From positions 1 to 64,000 of the forward strand of contig JAOAPC010000011.1 of the NCBI GenBank assembly GCA_025462735.1: a DNA stretch of 64,000 bases. The letters are read 5' to 3'. The notes under the pieces were generated by a model. The model saw only the letters and a program-made list of their open reading frames with translations, ran no database searches and had not been told where the DNA came from. Each line of letters begins with the position of its first letter. Positions within the stretch are counted from its first letter, which is position 1. A program made the translations under genes and the position numbers. Origin of the DNA: Acidobacteriaceae bacterium. GTDB lineage: Bacteria > Acidobacteriota > Terriglobia > Terriglobales > Acidobacteriaceae. Positions 8,499-16,460 of the stretch are shown here, one piece after another.

Positions 8499-8550
8499 TT
8501 TCTTCCAGTAGATGTTGCTCTGCTGCGATAAGGGCTGTTGCGTCCCAAAT

Positions 8551-8844
8551 TCAGGAAAGGCCCTCTAAGATGCGGATGTCTCGCTCAACGGCACCGTCAA
8601 GGATCTTCAAAGCGGACTGATATGCGGGACTCTCATAAGCCTCGATTGCTTTAGTGGGACTTTCAAACTCGATCACGATGGATCGCTCCTTTATCCCTGC
8701 CTCGAATGCCCTAACGGCTGTACCGCGTGTAAGAAAACGTCCTCCGCCAGCTTGGATAGCGGGTTCAGCTAGCTTCACGTATTGAGCGAGTGCAGCGGGA
8801 TTTGAAACAGCGCGATAGAACGTAATCCAGTAACCTTTGGCCAT
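8551..8844 (-). CDS. DUF1330-family protein
   Basis: This 97-residue protein is placed at ATG 8844 because a GGAGG sits six bases upstream; an in-frame extension to 8979 is unlikely. It matches the DUF1330 (dimeric alpha-beta barrel) pattern: 'MAKGYWITFYRAVSNPAALAQY' style start, Gly-rich 'AGGGRFL' turn near 34-40, and 'RSIVIEFESPTKAIEAYES' near 55-73. The family has no proven reaction. The gene is divergent from the dehydrogenase at 9069. Confidence 0.9.
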   Translation of the reverse strand: MAKGYWITFYRAVSNPAALAQYVKLAEPAIQAGGGRFLTRGTAVRAFEAGIKERSIVIEFESPTKAIEAYESPAYQSALKILDGAVERDIRILEGLS

Positions 8845-8920
8845 AATGCCTCCATGCGACAGCGTGAGTTTACGCCTGTCCTGCATAACTGTTGTTAACC
8901 GGTGATTGCACTCACAACCG

Positions 8921-8950
8921 TTAATGAGTGAAATGGCGATTCTTCGCCAA
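8921..8950 (-). repeat. Dispersed ~30-bp motif, copy C
   Basis: The minus strand reads TTGGCGAAGAATCGCC then ATTTCACTCATTAA. It lies between the divergent starts of the DUF1330 gene (8844) and the dehydrogenase gene (9069), where an operator could act on both. Confidence 0.5.
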
Positions 8951-9068
8951 TAATCCTTCCGAGACACCGCCAATCCCATGGCCTTGATTGACTCGCCGGT
9001 TTAGCAGACGTAAGATTCGCGCCAGTAATCTGGGCGAAAAGAACACGCATTATCGCAAGAGAGGATTC

Positions 9069-10733
9069 ATGCGGTCGTTTGGCAACTCACACGCCCTTAT
9101 TGCGGCGGCGATTCTGGTACCTGCAGCGCTGCTCGCCGCGCATGTAGACACAAAGTTCCACAATGCTCCGGCTTCGGCGCAGGCGGCGAAGAACCCATAC
9201 GCCGGCCAGAAGGAGGCCGCGCAGGCCGGAAAGAAGCTATATGCGCGCAATTGCCTGTCGTGCCATGGGCCCTCGGGAAAAGGCACCGGCAATGTGCCGT
9301 CGCTGGTGGACGGAAGACTCGATTCCGTTACGCTAGGTGAAGTGTTCTGGTTTATTACGCGAGGCGACAAAGATAACGGCATGCCCGCATGGGCTTCTTT
9401 GCCGGCAAGCCAGCGGTGGCAGATCGTTACGTATGTAAAGTCGATGGGAGCGTTGCCGGTCGCGCAGGAGGCAATCGCGCCGCCACCGCCCGACACAAAT
9501 ACATCGAAGTTGAAGGCGCCACCTCCGACCCCACCCTTCACCGATTTTCGTTACGAGAAACCGGGAACGTTTCACAAGATTACGGTGAACGATCTACCGC
9601 GACCATATGCGACGAAATCGGCGTACAAGTTTCCATTGCCGGTTGCCCGGCCGGACAACGTGTTTCCATTGGCGCCGGCCGGATTCAAGGTGGAATTGTA
9701 TGCGGCTCGCCTCGACAATCCCCGGACCTTGCGCACGGCCCCGAACGGCGACATTTTTCTTGCGGAAACCAGTCCCGGACGCATCCGGGTGTTCCGCGGG
9801 CTAACCGCCGACGGCAAGCCTGAGCAGTCGGCGGTCTTTGTCAGCGGCCTGAAACAGCCGTATGGTCTGGCCTTCTATCCTGCGGGTCCCGATCCGCGAT
9901 GGTTATATGTGGGCAGCGCCGCAGAAGTAGTTCGTTTCCCTTACCACAATGGCGATTTGAAGGCGGGCGGATCGCCACAACACGTCGCCGATTTGCCGAC
10001 GAATTGGTTCGGGCACACTACGAGGCCAGTGGAGTTCTCGCGCGACGGCAAGAGAATGTTTGTTGCGGTAGGTTCGGGATCGAACGCGGACGATCCTGAC
10101 AAACATTCCGGGGAGAAGAATCGTGCGGACATTCTGGCATGCAATCCCGAGAGTTGCGTTCTGAGCGTGTATGCCTATGGCATTCGCAACGCGGGAGGTG
10201 GGATTGCGGTGAATCCGCTGACGGGCGAGTTGTGGTGTTCGGTGAATGAGCGCGACGGCCTGGGGGACAACCTCGTCCCCGATTACATCACGCACGTGCA
10301 GGAAGCGGGCTTCTATGGCTGGCCGTGGTGGTATATGGGCGGACATCAGGATCCCCGGCATCAGGACAAGCATCCGGAGTTGAAAAACAAAGTCATCGTG
10401 CCGGATGTGTTGCTGCAGCCGCACAATGCGTCCCTACAGCTTACTTTCTACCAAGGCCAGCAGTTTCCTGCCGAGTACAAGGGAGACATTTTTGCCTCCG
10501 AGCACGGCTCCTGGAATAAATCAGTACGCGCGGGCTATGAGGTGATTCGCGTGCCGCTGCACCAGAGTGGCCACGCCAGTGGCGAATATGAAGACTTCCT
10601 CACCGGGTTCGTGCTGCCAGACGGCAGCGTCTGGGGACGCCCGGTAGGCATAACCGTGGCTTCAGACGGATCGCTCCTGGTGAGCGACGACGGATCAAAC
10701 TCGGTGTGGAGAGTTAGCTACACGGGGAAGTGA
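9069..10733 (+). CDS. Cytochrome c / PQQ-type sugar dehydrogenase fusion
   Basis: This 554-residue protein starts at ATG 9069 (AGAGAGGA upstream), giving a signal peptide ending near residue 38. Residues about 48-155 are a class I cytochrome c: heme site CLSCH (62-66) and axial Met in GMPAW (Met105). After a Pro-rich linker, residues about 210-554 form a beta-propeller of the soluble glucose/sorbosone dehydrogenase type: 'FKVELYAARLDNPRTLRTAPNGDIFLAE', 'LKQPYGLAFYP', 'YGIRNAGGGIAVNPLTGELW', and a terminal 'VASDGSLLVSDDGSNSVWRV'. The family oxidises a sugar or aldose with PQQ and passes electrons to heme. The substrate cannot be told from sequence. It would act in the periplasm. Confidence 0.9.
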   Translation: MRSFGNSHALIAAAILVPAALLAAHVDTKFHNAPASAQAAKNPYAGQKEAAQAGKKLYARNCLSCHGPSGKGTGNVPSLVDGRLDSVTLGEVFWFITRGDKDNGMPAWASLPASQRWQIVTYVKSMGALPVAQEAIAPPPPDTNTSKLKAPPPTPPFTDFRYEKPGTFHKITVNDLPRPYATKSAYKFPLPVARPDNVFPLAPAGFKVELYAARLDNPRTLRTAPNGDIFLAETSPGRIRVFRGLTADGKPEQSAVFVSGLKQPYGLAFYPAGPDPRWLYVGSAAEVVRFPYHNGDLKAGGSPQHVADLPTNWFGHTTRPVEFSRDGKRMFVAVGSGSNADDPDKHSGEKNRADILACNPESCVLSVYAYGIRNAGGGIAVNPLTGELWCSVNERDGLGDNLVPDYITHVQEAGFYGWPWWYMGGHQDPRHQDKHPELKNKVIVPDVLLQPHNASLQLTFYQGQQFPAEYKGDIFASEHGSWNKSVRAGYEVIRVPLHQSGHASGEYEDFLTGFVLPDGSVWGRPVGITVASDGSLLVSDDGSNSVWRVSYTGK

Positions 10734-10802
10734 CCCGAAACCTCCCCGGAGCTATGGCTGAATAACGCCCGCGCACCCGCCTACAAAAACTTCCTCAAGA
10801 GC

Positions 10803-10840
10803 TTGACATGTGACGTACTGTTATAGTTAACTATAACAGT
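10803..10840 (+). promoter_or_regulatory. Promoter with perfect 24-bp palindromic operator
   Basis: A TTGACA (-35) lies at 10803-10808. A perfect palindrome, ACTGTTATAGTT followed by its reverse complement, spans 10817-10840 and covers the expected -10 position (TTAACT, 10827-10832, 18-base gap). A repressor bound here would block RNA polymerase. The likeliest binder is the GntR-type regulator encoded 750 bases downstream, because such regulators usually control their own ABC operon. The pairing is inferred. Confidence 0.7.
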
Positions 10841-10944
10841 AGCGATCAAGGGTTCTACTAGAGCCAACGGATTGAACCAAATACGACAGTCAATAACCCT
10901 GACCTGAGCGCAAACAAGAAATGAATTCTTAAGGAGTATGAAAC

Positions 10945-11517
10945 ATGAAATCTCTTCGATTTATGCTACCGGTTGTTCTGATGTCACTCTCCGCGATGAT
11001 TTTCGCGCAGACCGACACGCCAAAGCCGGACGCGCCAAAATCCGACGCGCAAAAGTCTTTTGACACTATAAAAACCATGGCTGGTGTTTGGAACGCCAAG
11101 TTAACCGTCGACCCGCCAATGCCGGGCATGAACGACAAGGACATGCCCTCGCAGATCTCGATGCGCGTGACTTCCCGAGGAAATGCGCTGGTCCACGAAA
11201 TGTATGCACTGGGAGTGCCGGACGATCCAACTCGTTACGATCATCCGCTCACCATGCTGTACCTGGACGGAAATCGCCTCAACCTGATTCACTATTGTGA
11301 CGCCGGAAATCGTCCACACATGATTGCCAGGACCTCGCCGGATGGCAAGACGGTGGAATTCGATTTTGTCGATATTTCCGGTGGCACGGAGCGCGGACAT
11401 ATGCACCACGCCGTGTTCACCGTGATCGACGCGAACCATCACACCGAGGACTGGACTTACATGGCCCCAGGGGACAAGCCGATCCATGCGCACTTCGACC
11501 TTCAGCGAGCACAATAA
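10945..11517 (+). CDS. Exported lipocalin-like protein of unknown function
   Basis: This 190-residue protein has AAGGAG nine bases before the ATG, a signal peptide (cleavage near AQ at 24-25) and a short Lys/Asp/Pro repeat (TPKPDAPKSDAQKS). The mature part is beta-rich: 'MAGVWNAKLTVDPPMPG', 'GNALVHEMYALG', 'HPLTMLYLDGNRLNLIHYCDAGNRP', ending 'THPIHAHFDL'-like strands. This recalls DUF1579/lipocalin-like calycins. It has a His-rich late region (HMHHAVF, HHTEDW). It is the first gene behind the palindromic promoter, so it is probably co-regulated with the ABC exporter. Confidence 0.75.
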   Translation: MKSLRFMLPVVLMSLSAMIFAQTDTPKPDAPKSDAQKSFDTIKTMAGVWNAKLTVDPPMPGMNDKDMPSQISMRVTSRGNALVHEMYALGVPDDPTRYDHPLTMLYLDGNRLNLIHYCDAGNRPHMIARTSPDGKTVEFDFVDISGGTERGHMHHAVFTVIDANHHTEDWTYMAPGDKPIHAHFDLQRAQ

Positions 11518-11589
11518 TGGGAACGCGGGCGGGTGAGGGTATCCGCCCCTACGTGAGCAAATCGATTCGAGACCGATCAGGAAAACAGG

Positions 11590-12012
11590 ATGGACCGTGA
11601 GTGGAACGACAGTCAGCCGATTTATCGTCAGCTTCGCGACCGTGTGGTCGCGATGATACTCGACGGCGTGCTCAAAGAAGGCGATCCACTGCCTTCGGTG
11701 CGCAACGTCGCGGCGGAATATCGGGTCAATCCGCTCACGGTCCTCAAGGGCTATCAGCAATTGGTGGATGAGGGCCTTGTCGAAACCAGGCGGGGTCTCG
11801 GCATGTTCATCAACGCTGGAGCACGCAATCTGCTGCTGCAAGGCGAACGGCAGAAGTTTCTTGGTGAAGAATGGCCCAGGGTCTACGCAACCATTCAGCG
11901 GCTCGGCCTGAAACCGGAAGAACTGCTGAACGGCGCAAGCGACCGGTCTTCGTCTGGGACTGGGTCGAAAGCCAAAGACAAAGTGAAAGACAAAAAACAG
12001 GAGGAGCGCTGA
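11590..12012 (+). CDS. GntR-family regulator, YtrA subfamily
   Basis: This 140-residue protein has an N-terminal GntR winged helix (about 8-75: 'QPIYRQLRDRVVAMILDGVLKEGDPLPSVRNVAAEYRVNPLTVLKGYQQLVDEGLVETRRGLGMFI' pattern) and only a short helical tail. That size and layout match the YtrA subfamily, which typically represses an adjacent ABC transporter operon. The C-terminus is Lys/Asp-rich (KAKDKVKDKK). The ABC ATPase starts four bases after the stop. The palindrome at 10817-10840 is the best operator candidate. Confidence 0.92.
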   Translation: MDREWNDSQPIYRQLRDRVVAMILDGVLKEGDPLPSVRNVAAEYRVNPLTVLKGYQQLVDEGLVETRRGLGMFINAGARNLLLQGERQKFLGEEWPRVYATIQRLGLKPEELLNGASDRSSSGTGSKAKDKVKDKKQEER

Positions 12013-12016
12013 ACAA

Positions 12017-12907
12017 ATGCCAGTTATAGAAGCACGCGGCCTCCGCAAAGTTTTCGGCACAACGGTTGCGCTTGATGGCGTCGATTTGCACGTCGAAGAA
12101 GGGCGCATCCTCGGACTCATTGGTCCGAATGGCGCAGGCAAGACCACCGCGCTCAATGCAATTCTCGGCCTCACGCCCTATCAAGGACAACTAAGGGTGC
12201 TGGGACGGGACCCGTGGGCCGAGCGCGATCAGCTTATGCGCGATGTCTCGTTCATTGCCGATGTCGCTGTGCTGCCGCGCTGGATGCGAGTTTCGCAGGC
12301 TCTCGACTACGTTGCCGGCGTGCATCCTCGATTTAATCGCTCGAAAGCGGAAGCGCTTCTGGCGAAGACGACTGTCAGGCATGCGAGCAAGATCCGGGAA
12401 TTATCAAAGGGCATGGTGGCGCAACTCCACCTGGCTCTGGTCATGGCCATTGACGCGAGATTGCTGGTGCTGGACGAGCCGACGCTTGGGCTCGACATCC
12501 TGTTTCGCAAGCAGTTCTACGACTCACTGCTGAACGACTACTTCGATCGCAGCCGCACAATTGTCGTCTCCACACATCAGGTGGACGAGTTGCAGCAGAT
12601 CCTCACGGATTTGATGTTCATCGATCGCGGACGAATCGTGCTGAGTTGCAGCATGGAAGAATTCGAGGCGCGTTACATGGAAGTGACAGTCAATCCCGAC
12701 CAACTCGCCGCGGCACGAGCGGTCAAGCCGATTCACGAGCGCCAGGTGTTCGGTCGCAGCATCCTGTTATTCGATCGCGGCGCCAACAAGAATATCGATC
12801 GTCAACAACTTGCCTCGCTGGGCGAAGTGCGCACACCCAGCATCGCCGATTTGTTCGTGGCCGTCTTGGGCAATCAGGCCGGCATGGCACAAGGAGCCAC
12901 CAGATGA
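12017..12907 (+). CDS. ABC transporter ATP-binding protein
   Basis: This 296-residue protein is a complete nucleotide-binding domain: Walker A GPNGAGKT (about 36-43), a Q-loop region, the signature in the YtrB-like form LSKGMVAQL rather than LSGGQ (about 130-138), Walker B with LLVLDEPTLGLD (about 152-163) and the switch His in VVSTHQVDEL. The last ~80 residues are an accessory domain usual for exporters of this class. It pairs with the permease that overlaps its stop codon (ATGA). Substrate unknown; drug or peptide export is common for this family. Confidence 0.93.
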   Translation: MPVIEARGLRKVFGTTVALDGVDLHVEEGRILGLIGPNGAGKTTALNAILGLTPYQGQLRVLGRDPWAERDQLMRDVSFIADVAVLPRWMRVSQALDYVAGVHPRFNRSKAEALLAKTTVRHASKIRELSKGMVAQLHLALVMAIDARLLVLDEPTLGLDILFRKQFYDSLLNDYFDRSRTIVVSTHQVDELQQILTDLMFIDRGRIVLSCSMEEFEARYMEVTVNPDQLAAARAVKPIHERQVFGRSILLFDRGANKNIDRQQLASLGEVRTPSIADLFVAVLGNQAGMAQGATR

Positions 12908-13827
12908 ATACTCAATCGAATGCCGTGCCTGAATCTTCGTTCCAGTCGCAGGGAATCGCGCCCGCGGCAGTCTCGCCGGCCCAGACCATTTATTGGTCGA
13001 TTCGACGAGAGCTCTGGGAGAACCGTTCCATCTATGTTGCGCCGCTGGCCGTCGCCGCCTTGTTTCTGTTGGGCTTCGTCGTCAACATGCTTGCTCTGCG
13101 GCGCCGCGTCGGCGCATCCTCTCTGGACGCCGCGCAACAGCACAATGTACTCGTCTCGCAATACGAGCTAGCGGGGGCCCTGATCATGGGGACAGCTCTT
13201 ATCGTCGGGATTTTTTATACTCTCGATGCCCTGTATGGAGAGCGCCGCGATCGCAGCATTCTCTTCTGGAAGTCGCTTCCAGTTTCCGATCTCACCACCG
13301 TGCTCTCGAAGCTCGCCGTTCCCATCCTCATTTTGCCGCTTCTCAGTTTCGCCGTCACGGTTGCCGCGCAGTTCATCATGCTTCTGCTGAGCAGCGTAAT
13401 ACTCGCGGGAAGCGGTGTGAACATAGCAGTGTTGTGGAGAGAGGCGTCGTTCTTTCAGGTGTCGTTCGTGTTGCTTTATCACCTTCTCACCGTTCACGGT
13501 CTCTGGTACGTGCCACTCTATAGCTGGATGTTGCTGGTTTCAGCGTGGGCGCCGCGAGCGCCATTCATATGGGCCTTCTTGCCGCCCTTCGTGATCTGCG
13601 GACTGGAGAAGATCGCGTTTAACACTTCGTACTGCCTTAACATGCTCCTGTACCGTTTGACGGGGCCGGGGGATGGTATGGCGTCCCACAGTGCCCCGAA
13701 CGATTTTATGGCAACACTCATTCCTGATCATTTCTTCAGCACGCCTGGTCTGTGGACCGGGCTCGTAGTGGGCGCGGCATTTCTGTCTGGAGCAGTACGG
13801 TTGCGCCGCCATCAAGGGCCGATCTGA
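12904..13827 (+). CDS. ABC-2-type permease
   Basis: This 307-residue protein starts at ATG 12904, overlapping the ATPase stop; the longer open frame from 12646 is antisense-like noise in another frame of the ATPase gene. After a polar N-terminus there are about six hydrophobic segments (near 46-66, 92-112, 136-160, 185-207, 215-240 and the C-terminus). 'LDALYGERRDRSILFWKSLPVSDL' after the second segment is typical of ABC-2 permeases. It forms the membrane part of the exporter with the ATPase at 12017-12907. Confidence 0.9.
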   Translation: MNTQSNAVPESSFQSQGIAPAAVSPAQTIYWSIRRELWENRSIYVAPLAVAALFLLGFVVNMLALRRRVGASSLDAAQQHNVLVSQYELAGALIMGTALIVGIFYTLDALYGERRDRSILFWKSLPVSDLTTVLSKLAVPILILPLLSFAVTVAAQFIMLLLSSVILAGSGVNIAVLWREASFFQVSFVLLYHLLTVHGLWYVPLYSWMLLVSAWAPRAPFIWAFLPPFVICGLEKIAFNTSYCLNMLLYRLTGPGDGMASHSAPNDFMATLIPDHFFSTPGLWTGLVVGAAFLSGAVRLRRHQGPI

Positions 13828-13881
13828 GTCCGCTCGGGGAAGGTCGGTGCGGCTGCCGTCCGTCTAGATGACTTACCCTTC

Positions 13882-14250
13882 TCAAGCCAGACTGGCGTGA
13901 ATGCCAAGATCGTCGGCCACTTTCCGTAGTTGTTTATCTCTTGTCCACAGAAGAGTGGACGGATTGATAAAGACGGACGCTATCAGGTGTGCGTCGGTGA
14001 GACCGATACCCCGGCTATACAAGCTTCGAGCTTCAATCGTGAGCCGCACTTCGTTCAGTTGCGCCACCCGCATCTGTGGTAAAAGGTCCAGCAGTGCAAG
14101 TGTCTTAGTGCGGTCCTGCAGGGACCCAAGCGCAAGTTCCGCAACGATGAACGGATGGATCACAACATTCCCGTCGTTAAGATGCTTACGCATTTCTTTG
14201 TTTCCCGAACGGAGATGGTCGATCCAAATGGATGTATCGGCGAGAATCAA
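13882..14250 (-). CDS. vapC: VapC-type PIN-domain toxin
   Basis: This 122-residue PIN-domain ribonuclease keeps the acidic residues: Asp5 in 'ILADTSIWIDHL', Glu near 39 in 'FIVAELALGSL', and Asp near 93 in 'IGLTDAHLIAS', with a further Asp in 'LWTRDKQL'. VapC toxins cleave tRNA or rRNA when freed from the antitoxin. The antitoxin gene overlaps the start by four bases on the same strand. The protein looks intact. Confidence 0.92.
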   Translation of the reverse strand: MILADTSIWIDHLRSGNKEMRKHLNDGNVVIHPFIVAELALGSLQDRTKTLALLDLLPQMRVAQLNEVRLTIEARSLYSRGIGLTDAHLIASVFINPSTLLWTRDKQLRKVADDLGIHASLA

Positions 14251-14444
14251 TCCGTCCGTACCCTGCGGCGGGGAACATTCTTCAAGTGCGGCATTGTGCC
14301 CCCCAGGGACGCCAGCCGGCGGGCACTTTCTCGCTCGATGAGGGCTTTGAGAGCTTCACGAATCAACGCCGTCTTTTCCGCTACCCCAGTGAACTCCTGG
14401 GCAATGCGTACGAGATCGTCATCCAGTGCGAGAGTTGTTCTCAT
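14247..14444 (-). CDS. vapB: VapB-type antitoxin
   Basis: This 65-residue protein starts 'MRTTLALDDDLVRIAQEFTGV', a ribbon-helix-helix-like beginning typical of short VapB antitoxins whose partner is the PIN toxin. 'KTALIREALKALIERESARRLASLGG' follows, and the basic, Pro/Arg-rich tail would wrap the toxin. It precedes vapC with a four-base overlap, the usual order. Autoregulation is expected; the spacer upstream (14445-14527) may hold the operator, but I see no clear dyad. Confidence 0.9.
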   Translation of the reverse strand: MRTTLALDDDLVRIAQEFTGVAEKTALIREALKALIERESARRLASLGGTMPHLKNVPRRRVRTD

Positions 14445-14527
14445 AGAAACTCCAAGGCACTAATTATAGCATCAAACGATGTCATATTACGTGCTCCAGG
14501 CCAAGGCAACCATTCAGAACAGGTAAG

Positions 14528-14545
14528 CAACTAAAAAATTAGTTG
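14528..14545. promoter_or_regulatory. BlaI-type operator ahead of blaI
   Basis: The sequence is CAACTAA-N4-TTAGTTG, a perfect dyad with 7-base arms, located 20 bases before the regulator's GTG. The 16-base core AACTAA-N4-TTAGTT recurs at 16421-16436 in front of htrA. BlaI/MecI proteins bind such short dyads as dimers. Binding is inferred. Confidence 0.75.
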
Positions 14546-14565
14546 ACCTTTTTAGAGGAAAGAAC

Positions 14566-14952
14566 GTGCCGCGAAAGCAATCCGCAACACTGACCGAAGC
14601 TGAGCTGCGCATCATGAATGCCTTGTGGCAGCAGGGGCCGGGCACGGTGCAGCAAGTACTCGACTGGCTGCCACAGAAACCGGCTTTGGCCTACAACTCC
14701 GTATTGACGACGGTCCGCATTCTGGAACGCAAGGGTTATGTGGCACATATAAAGGATGGCCGGGCTCACGTCTATCAAGCGCTAGTCGGCCAGCAGGAGG
14801 CGAGCCGGTCTGAGATCCGGCACCTGGTTAGCCGCTTCTTCAGAGATTCCCATGAGGCGCTGCTGCTGAACATTCTTCGCGATGACGACATTAATGAGAG
14901 GGAAGTGAAGCGCTTGCGCGAAATGCTCGGCTCTGGTGGCGACTCTTCATAA
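14566..14952 (+). CDS. BlaI/MecI/CopY-family repressor
   Basis: This 128-residue protein uses a GTG start (14566) with AGAGGAAAG just upstream. It has the family's winged helix: 'LTEAELRIMNALWQQGPGTVQQVLDWLP' (about 7-34) then 'AYNSVLTTVRILERKGYVAHIKDGRAHVYQALV' pattern (about 40-72), and a C-terminal dimer helix region with 'LVSRFFRDSHEALLLNIL'. In the family, a membrane M56 protease leads to repressor cleavage. The M56 gene follows 22 bases later. The dyad upstream implies autoregulation. Confidence 0.93.
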   Translation: MPRKQSATLTEAELRIMNALWQQGPGTVQQVLDWLPQKPALAYNSVLTTVRILERKGYVAHIKDGRAHVYQALVGQQEASRSEIRHLVSRFFRDSHEALLLNILRDDDINEREVKRLREMLGSGGDSS

Positions 14953-14974
14953 ACGCCAAGGGCGGAAGGAAATA

Positions 14975-16375
14975 ATGGCGCTCGACTTTCAATCCGTCGC
15001 CCAGATCAGCGCCAGCCGTGGGCTGAATACCGTGATCGAGGGATTACTGCTCGCGGGCTTGAGCTGGGGTATTTTGAGATCCTTTGGCGCGCGCAGTTCC
15101 CGGCTCAGTTCAATGACGCGGTTTGCGGTGTGGTTCTCTACTCTCCTGGTGATCGCGGGGCTACCGCTAATCGGGAACAGCGGTTCCCGGCTAGTCGGTT
15201 CCAACTTGCGTGTTCCGGAGCTGACGCTTTCGAGCTCGTGGGCTATGTGGTTGTTTGCTGCATGGGGGGTGATCGCGGCCGGGCTTTTGATCCGGCTAGG
15301 ATTTTCTTTGTGGCACGTGTATCGGCTGCGGCGGGAATGCCGCGAGATCGATGGCGGATTGCTTACGTCTTCAGCGGTAGCGGCGTTGGCGGAAGTCCTT
15401 CAACAATTTCCACGCATGCGGCAGGTGAAGCTTTTAGTTTCCGGTGAAGTTCGCGTGCCGACCGCAGTGGGATTTTTCGATCCGGCGGTTGTGCTACCGG
15501 TGTGGGCGTTGCAGGACTTATCTGCGGACGAGCTAAAGGGGATCGTGTTGCATGAACTCGCGCATCTTCGCCGGTGGGACGATTGGACCAACCTGGCGCA
15601 ACAATTTGTTAAGGCACTGTTCTTCTTTCATCCGGCGGTGTGGTGGATCGATAGCCGGCTGGCGCTGGAACGCGAAATCGCATGCGATGACATGGTGCTT
15701 GAGCAGACCCCGAATGCGCGGACGTATGCAGCATCGTTAGTCTCAGTTGCAGAAAAAGTGGTCGCGGAAAAAATGCGTATGGGAAGAGCGCTGGCGCTGG
15801 CGCAGAGTGCGCTCGGTCGAGTGCGGGAGGTTTCGCAGCGGGTGGCACAGATTCTCGACACCAAGCGGCCGCGGACGACTCGCGGTTGGGGTCCGGCGTT
15901 GGCGATGATTGGCACATTGGCAGTGATCACGGTGAGCGCGGTGCCACATGCGCCGGAGCTGATTTCGTTTCAGAGAAAGGTTCAGCCGGTGGTTACGGCG
16001 GCCATGGGTCCGCGGTCAGTTCAGGTCACGCCTGCGTCGCTGCATTGGACGGGCGAGGACGCCCGTCCCTCCACGTACGTGAGTGGGCTGAGTACGGCAG
16101 CGGAGACTGCGGCGCGACGAAGCGGGCGTAGAGTTGATCGTCCGATGGTGATTCCGGCGAAAGCCACGCCGCGAAAGAAAAATCGAACACCGAAGGTCGT
16201 GATGGCGAAAGCGTCAGAGGATGTCTCGCGGCTGACGCAGGCTCTGCTGATCTGGCATTCATCGCAATTCTACGGATCCGACTCAACGGTTTGGACTTTG
16301 ACGGTGTGGAGAGTGGGAACGGCAGATGGCGAGCAGCAAACACTTCAAGAGACCATCGTGATGAACTCACTTTGA
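14975..16375 (+). CDS. M56-family membrane metallopeptidase (BlaR1/MecR1-like sensor)
   Basis: This 466-residue protein starts at ATG 14975 (GGAAGGA upstream). It has four likely membrane helices: near 15-30, 48-65, 88-112 and, after the protease domain, about 305-325. The zinc site is HELAH (about 193-197) with the third ligand region 'EREIACDDMVL' (about 230-240). The C-terminal ~140 residues are periplasmic and basic. They lack the penicillin-binding domain of BlaR1, so the signal sensed is not a beta-lactam in any obvious way. With BlaI it should form a proteolytic signalling pair. Confidence 0.9.
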   Translation: MALDFQSVAQISASRGLNTVIEGLLLAGLSWGILRSFGARSSRLSSMTRFAVWFSTLLVIAGLPLIGNSGSRLVGSNLRVPELTLSSSWAMWLFAAWGVIAAGLLIRLGFSLWHVYRLRRECREIDGGLLTSSAVAALAEVLQQFPRMRQVKLLVSGEVRVPTAVGFFDPAVVLPVWALQDLSADELKGIVLHELAHLRRWDDWTNLAQQFVKALFFFHPAVWWIDSRLALEREIACDDMVLEQTPNARTYAASLVSVAEKVVAEKMRMGRALALAQSALGRVREVSQRVAQILDTKRPRTTRGWGPALAMIGTLAVITVSAVPHAPELISFQRKVQPVVTAAMGPRSVQVTPASLHWTGEDARPSTYVSGLSTAAETAARRSGRRVDRPMVIPAKATPRKKNRTPKVVMAKASEDVSRLTQALLIWHSSQFYGSDSTVWTLTVWRVGTADGEQQTLQETIVMNSL

Positions 16376-16420
16376 TTAAGAAGAAGAAGAAGTGGTAGGG
16401 AAAAGTTTTTTGAGGACAAG

Positions 16421-16436
16421 AACTAAATCATTAGTT
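16421..16436. promoter_or_regulatory. BlaI-type operator ahead of htrA
   Basis: AACTAA-ATCA-TTAGTT is a perfect 6-base-arm dyad lying 24 bases before the htrA ATG. Its arms are identical to those of the dyad at 14528-14545 ahead of blaI; only the four central bases differ. This suggests one repressor for both. Confidence 0.75.
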
Positions 16437-16460
16437 GCAGAACAAAGGAGAGAAATAAAT

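Noticed and set aside
8087-8548. A 153-codon open frame on the minus strand
   Set aside because: It overlaps the 3' part of the exported-protein gene and the motif-bearing spacer. It has no ribosome site and an Arg/Thr/Ser-rich, non-protein-like composition.
11101-12174. A 357-codon open frame on the minus strand
   Set aside because: It is antisense to the lipocalin-like gene, the GntR gene and the start of the ABC ATPase, all of which have clear family motifs. Its translation is rich in His, Arg and Pro without domains.
12646-12903. Longer permease starting at 12646
   Set aside because: The extra 86 residues overlap the ABC ATPase gene in another frame and are Arg/Ser/Gly-rich. The ATG at 12904 overlaps the ATPase stop in the usual coupled way.
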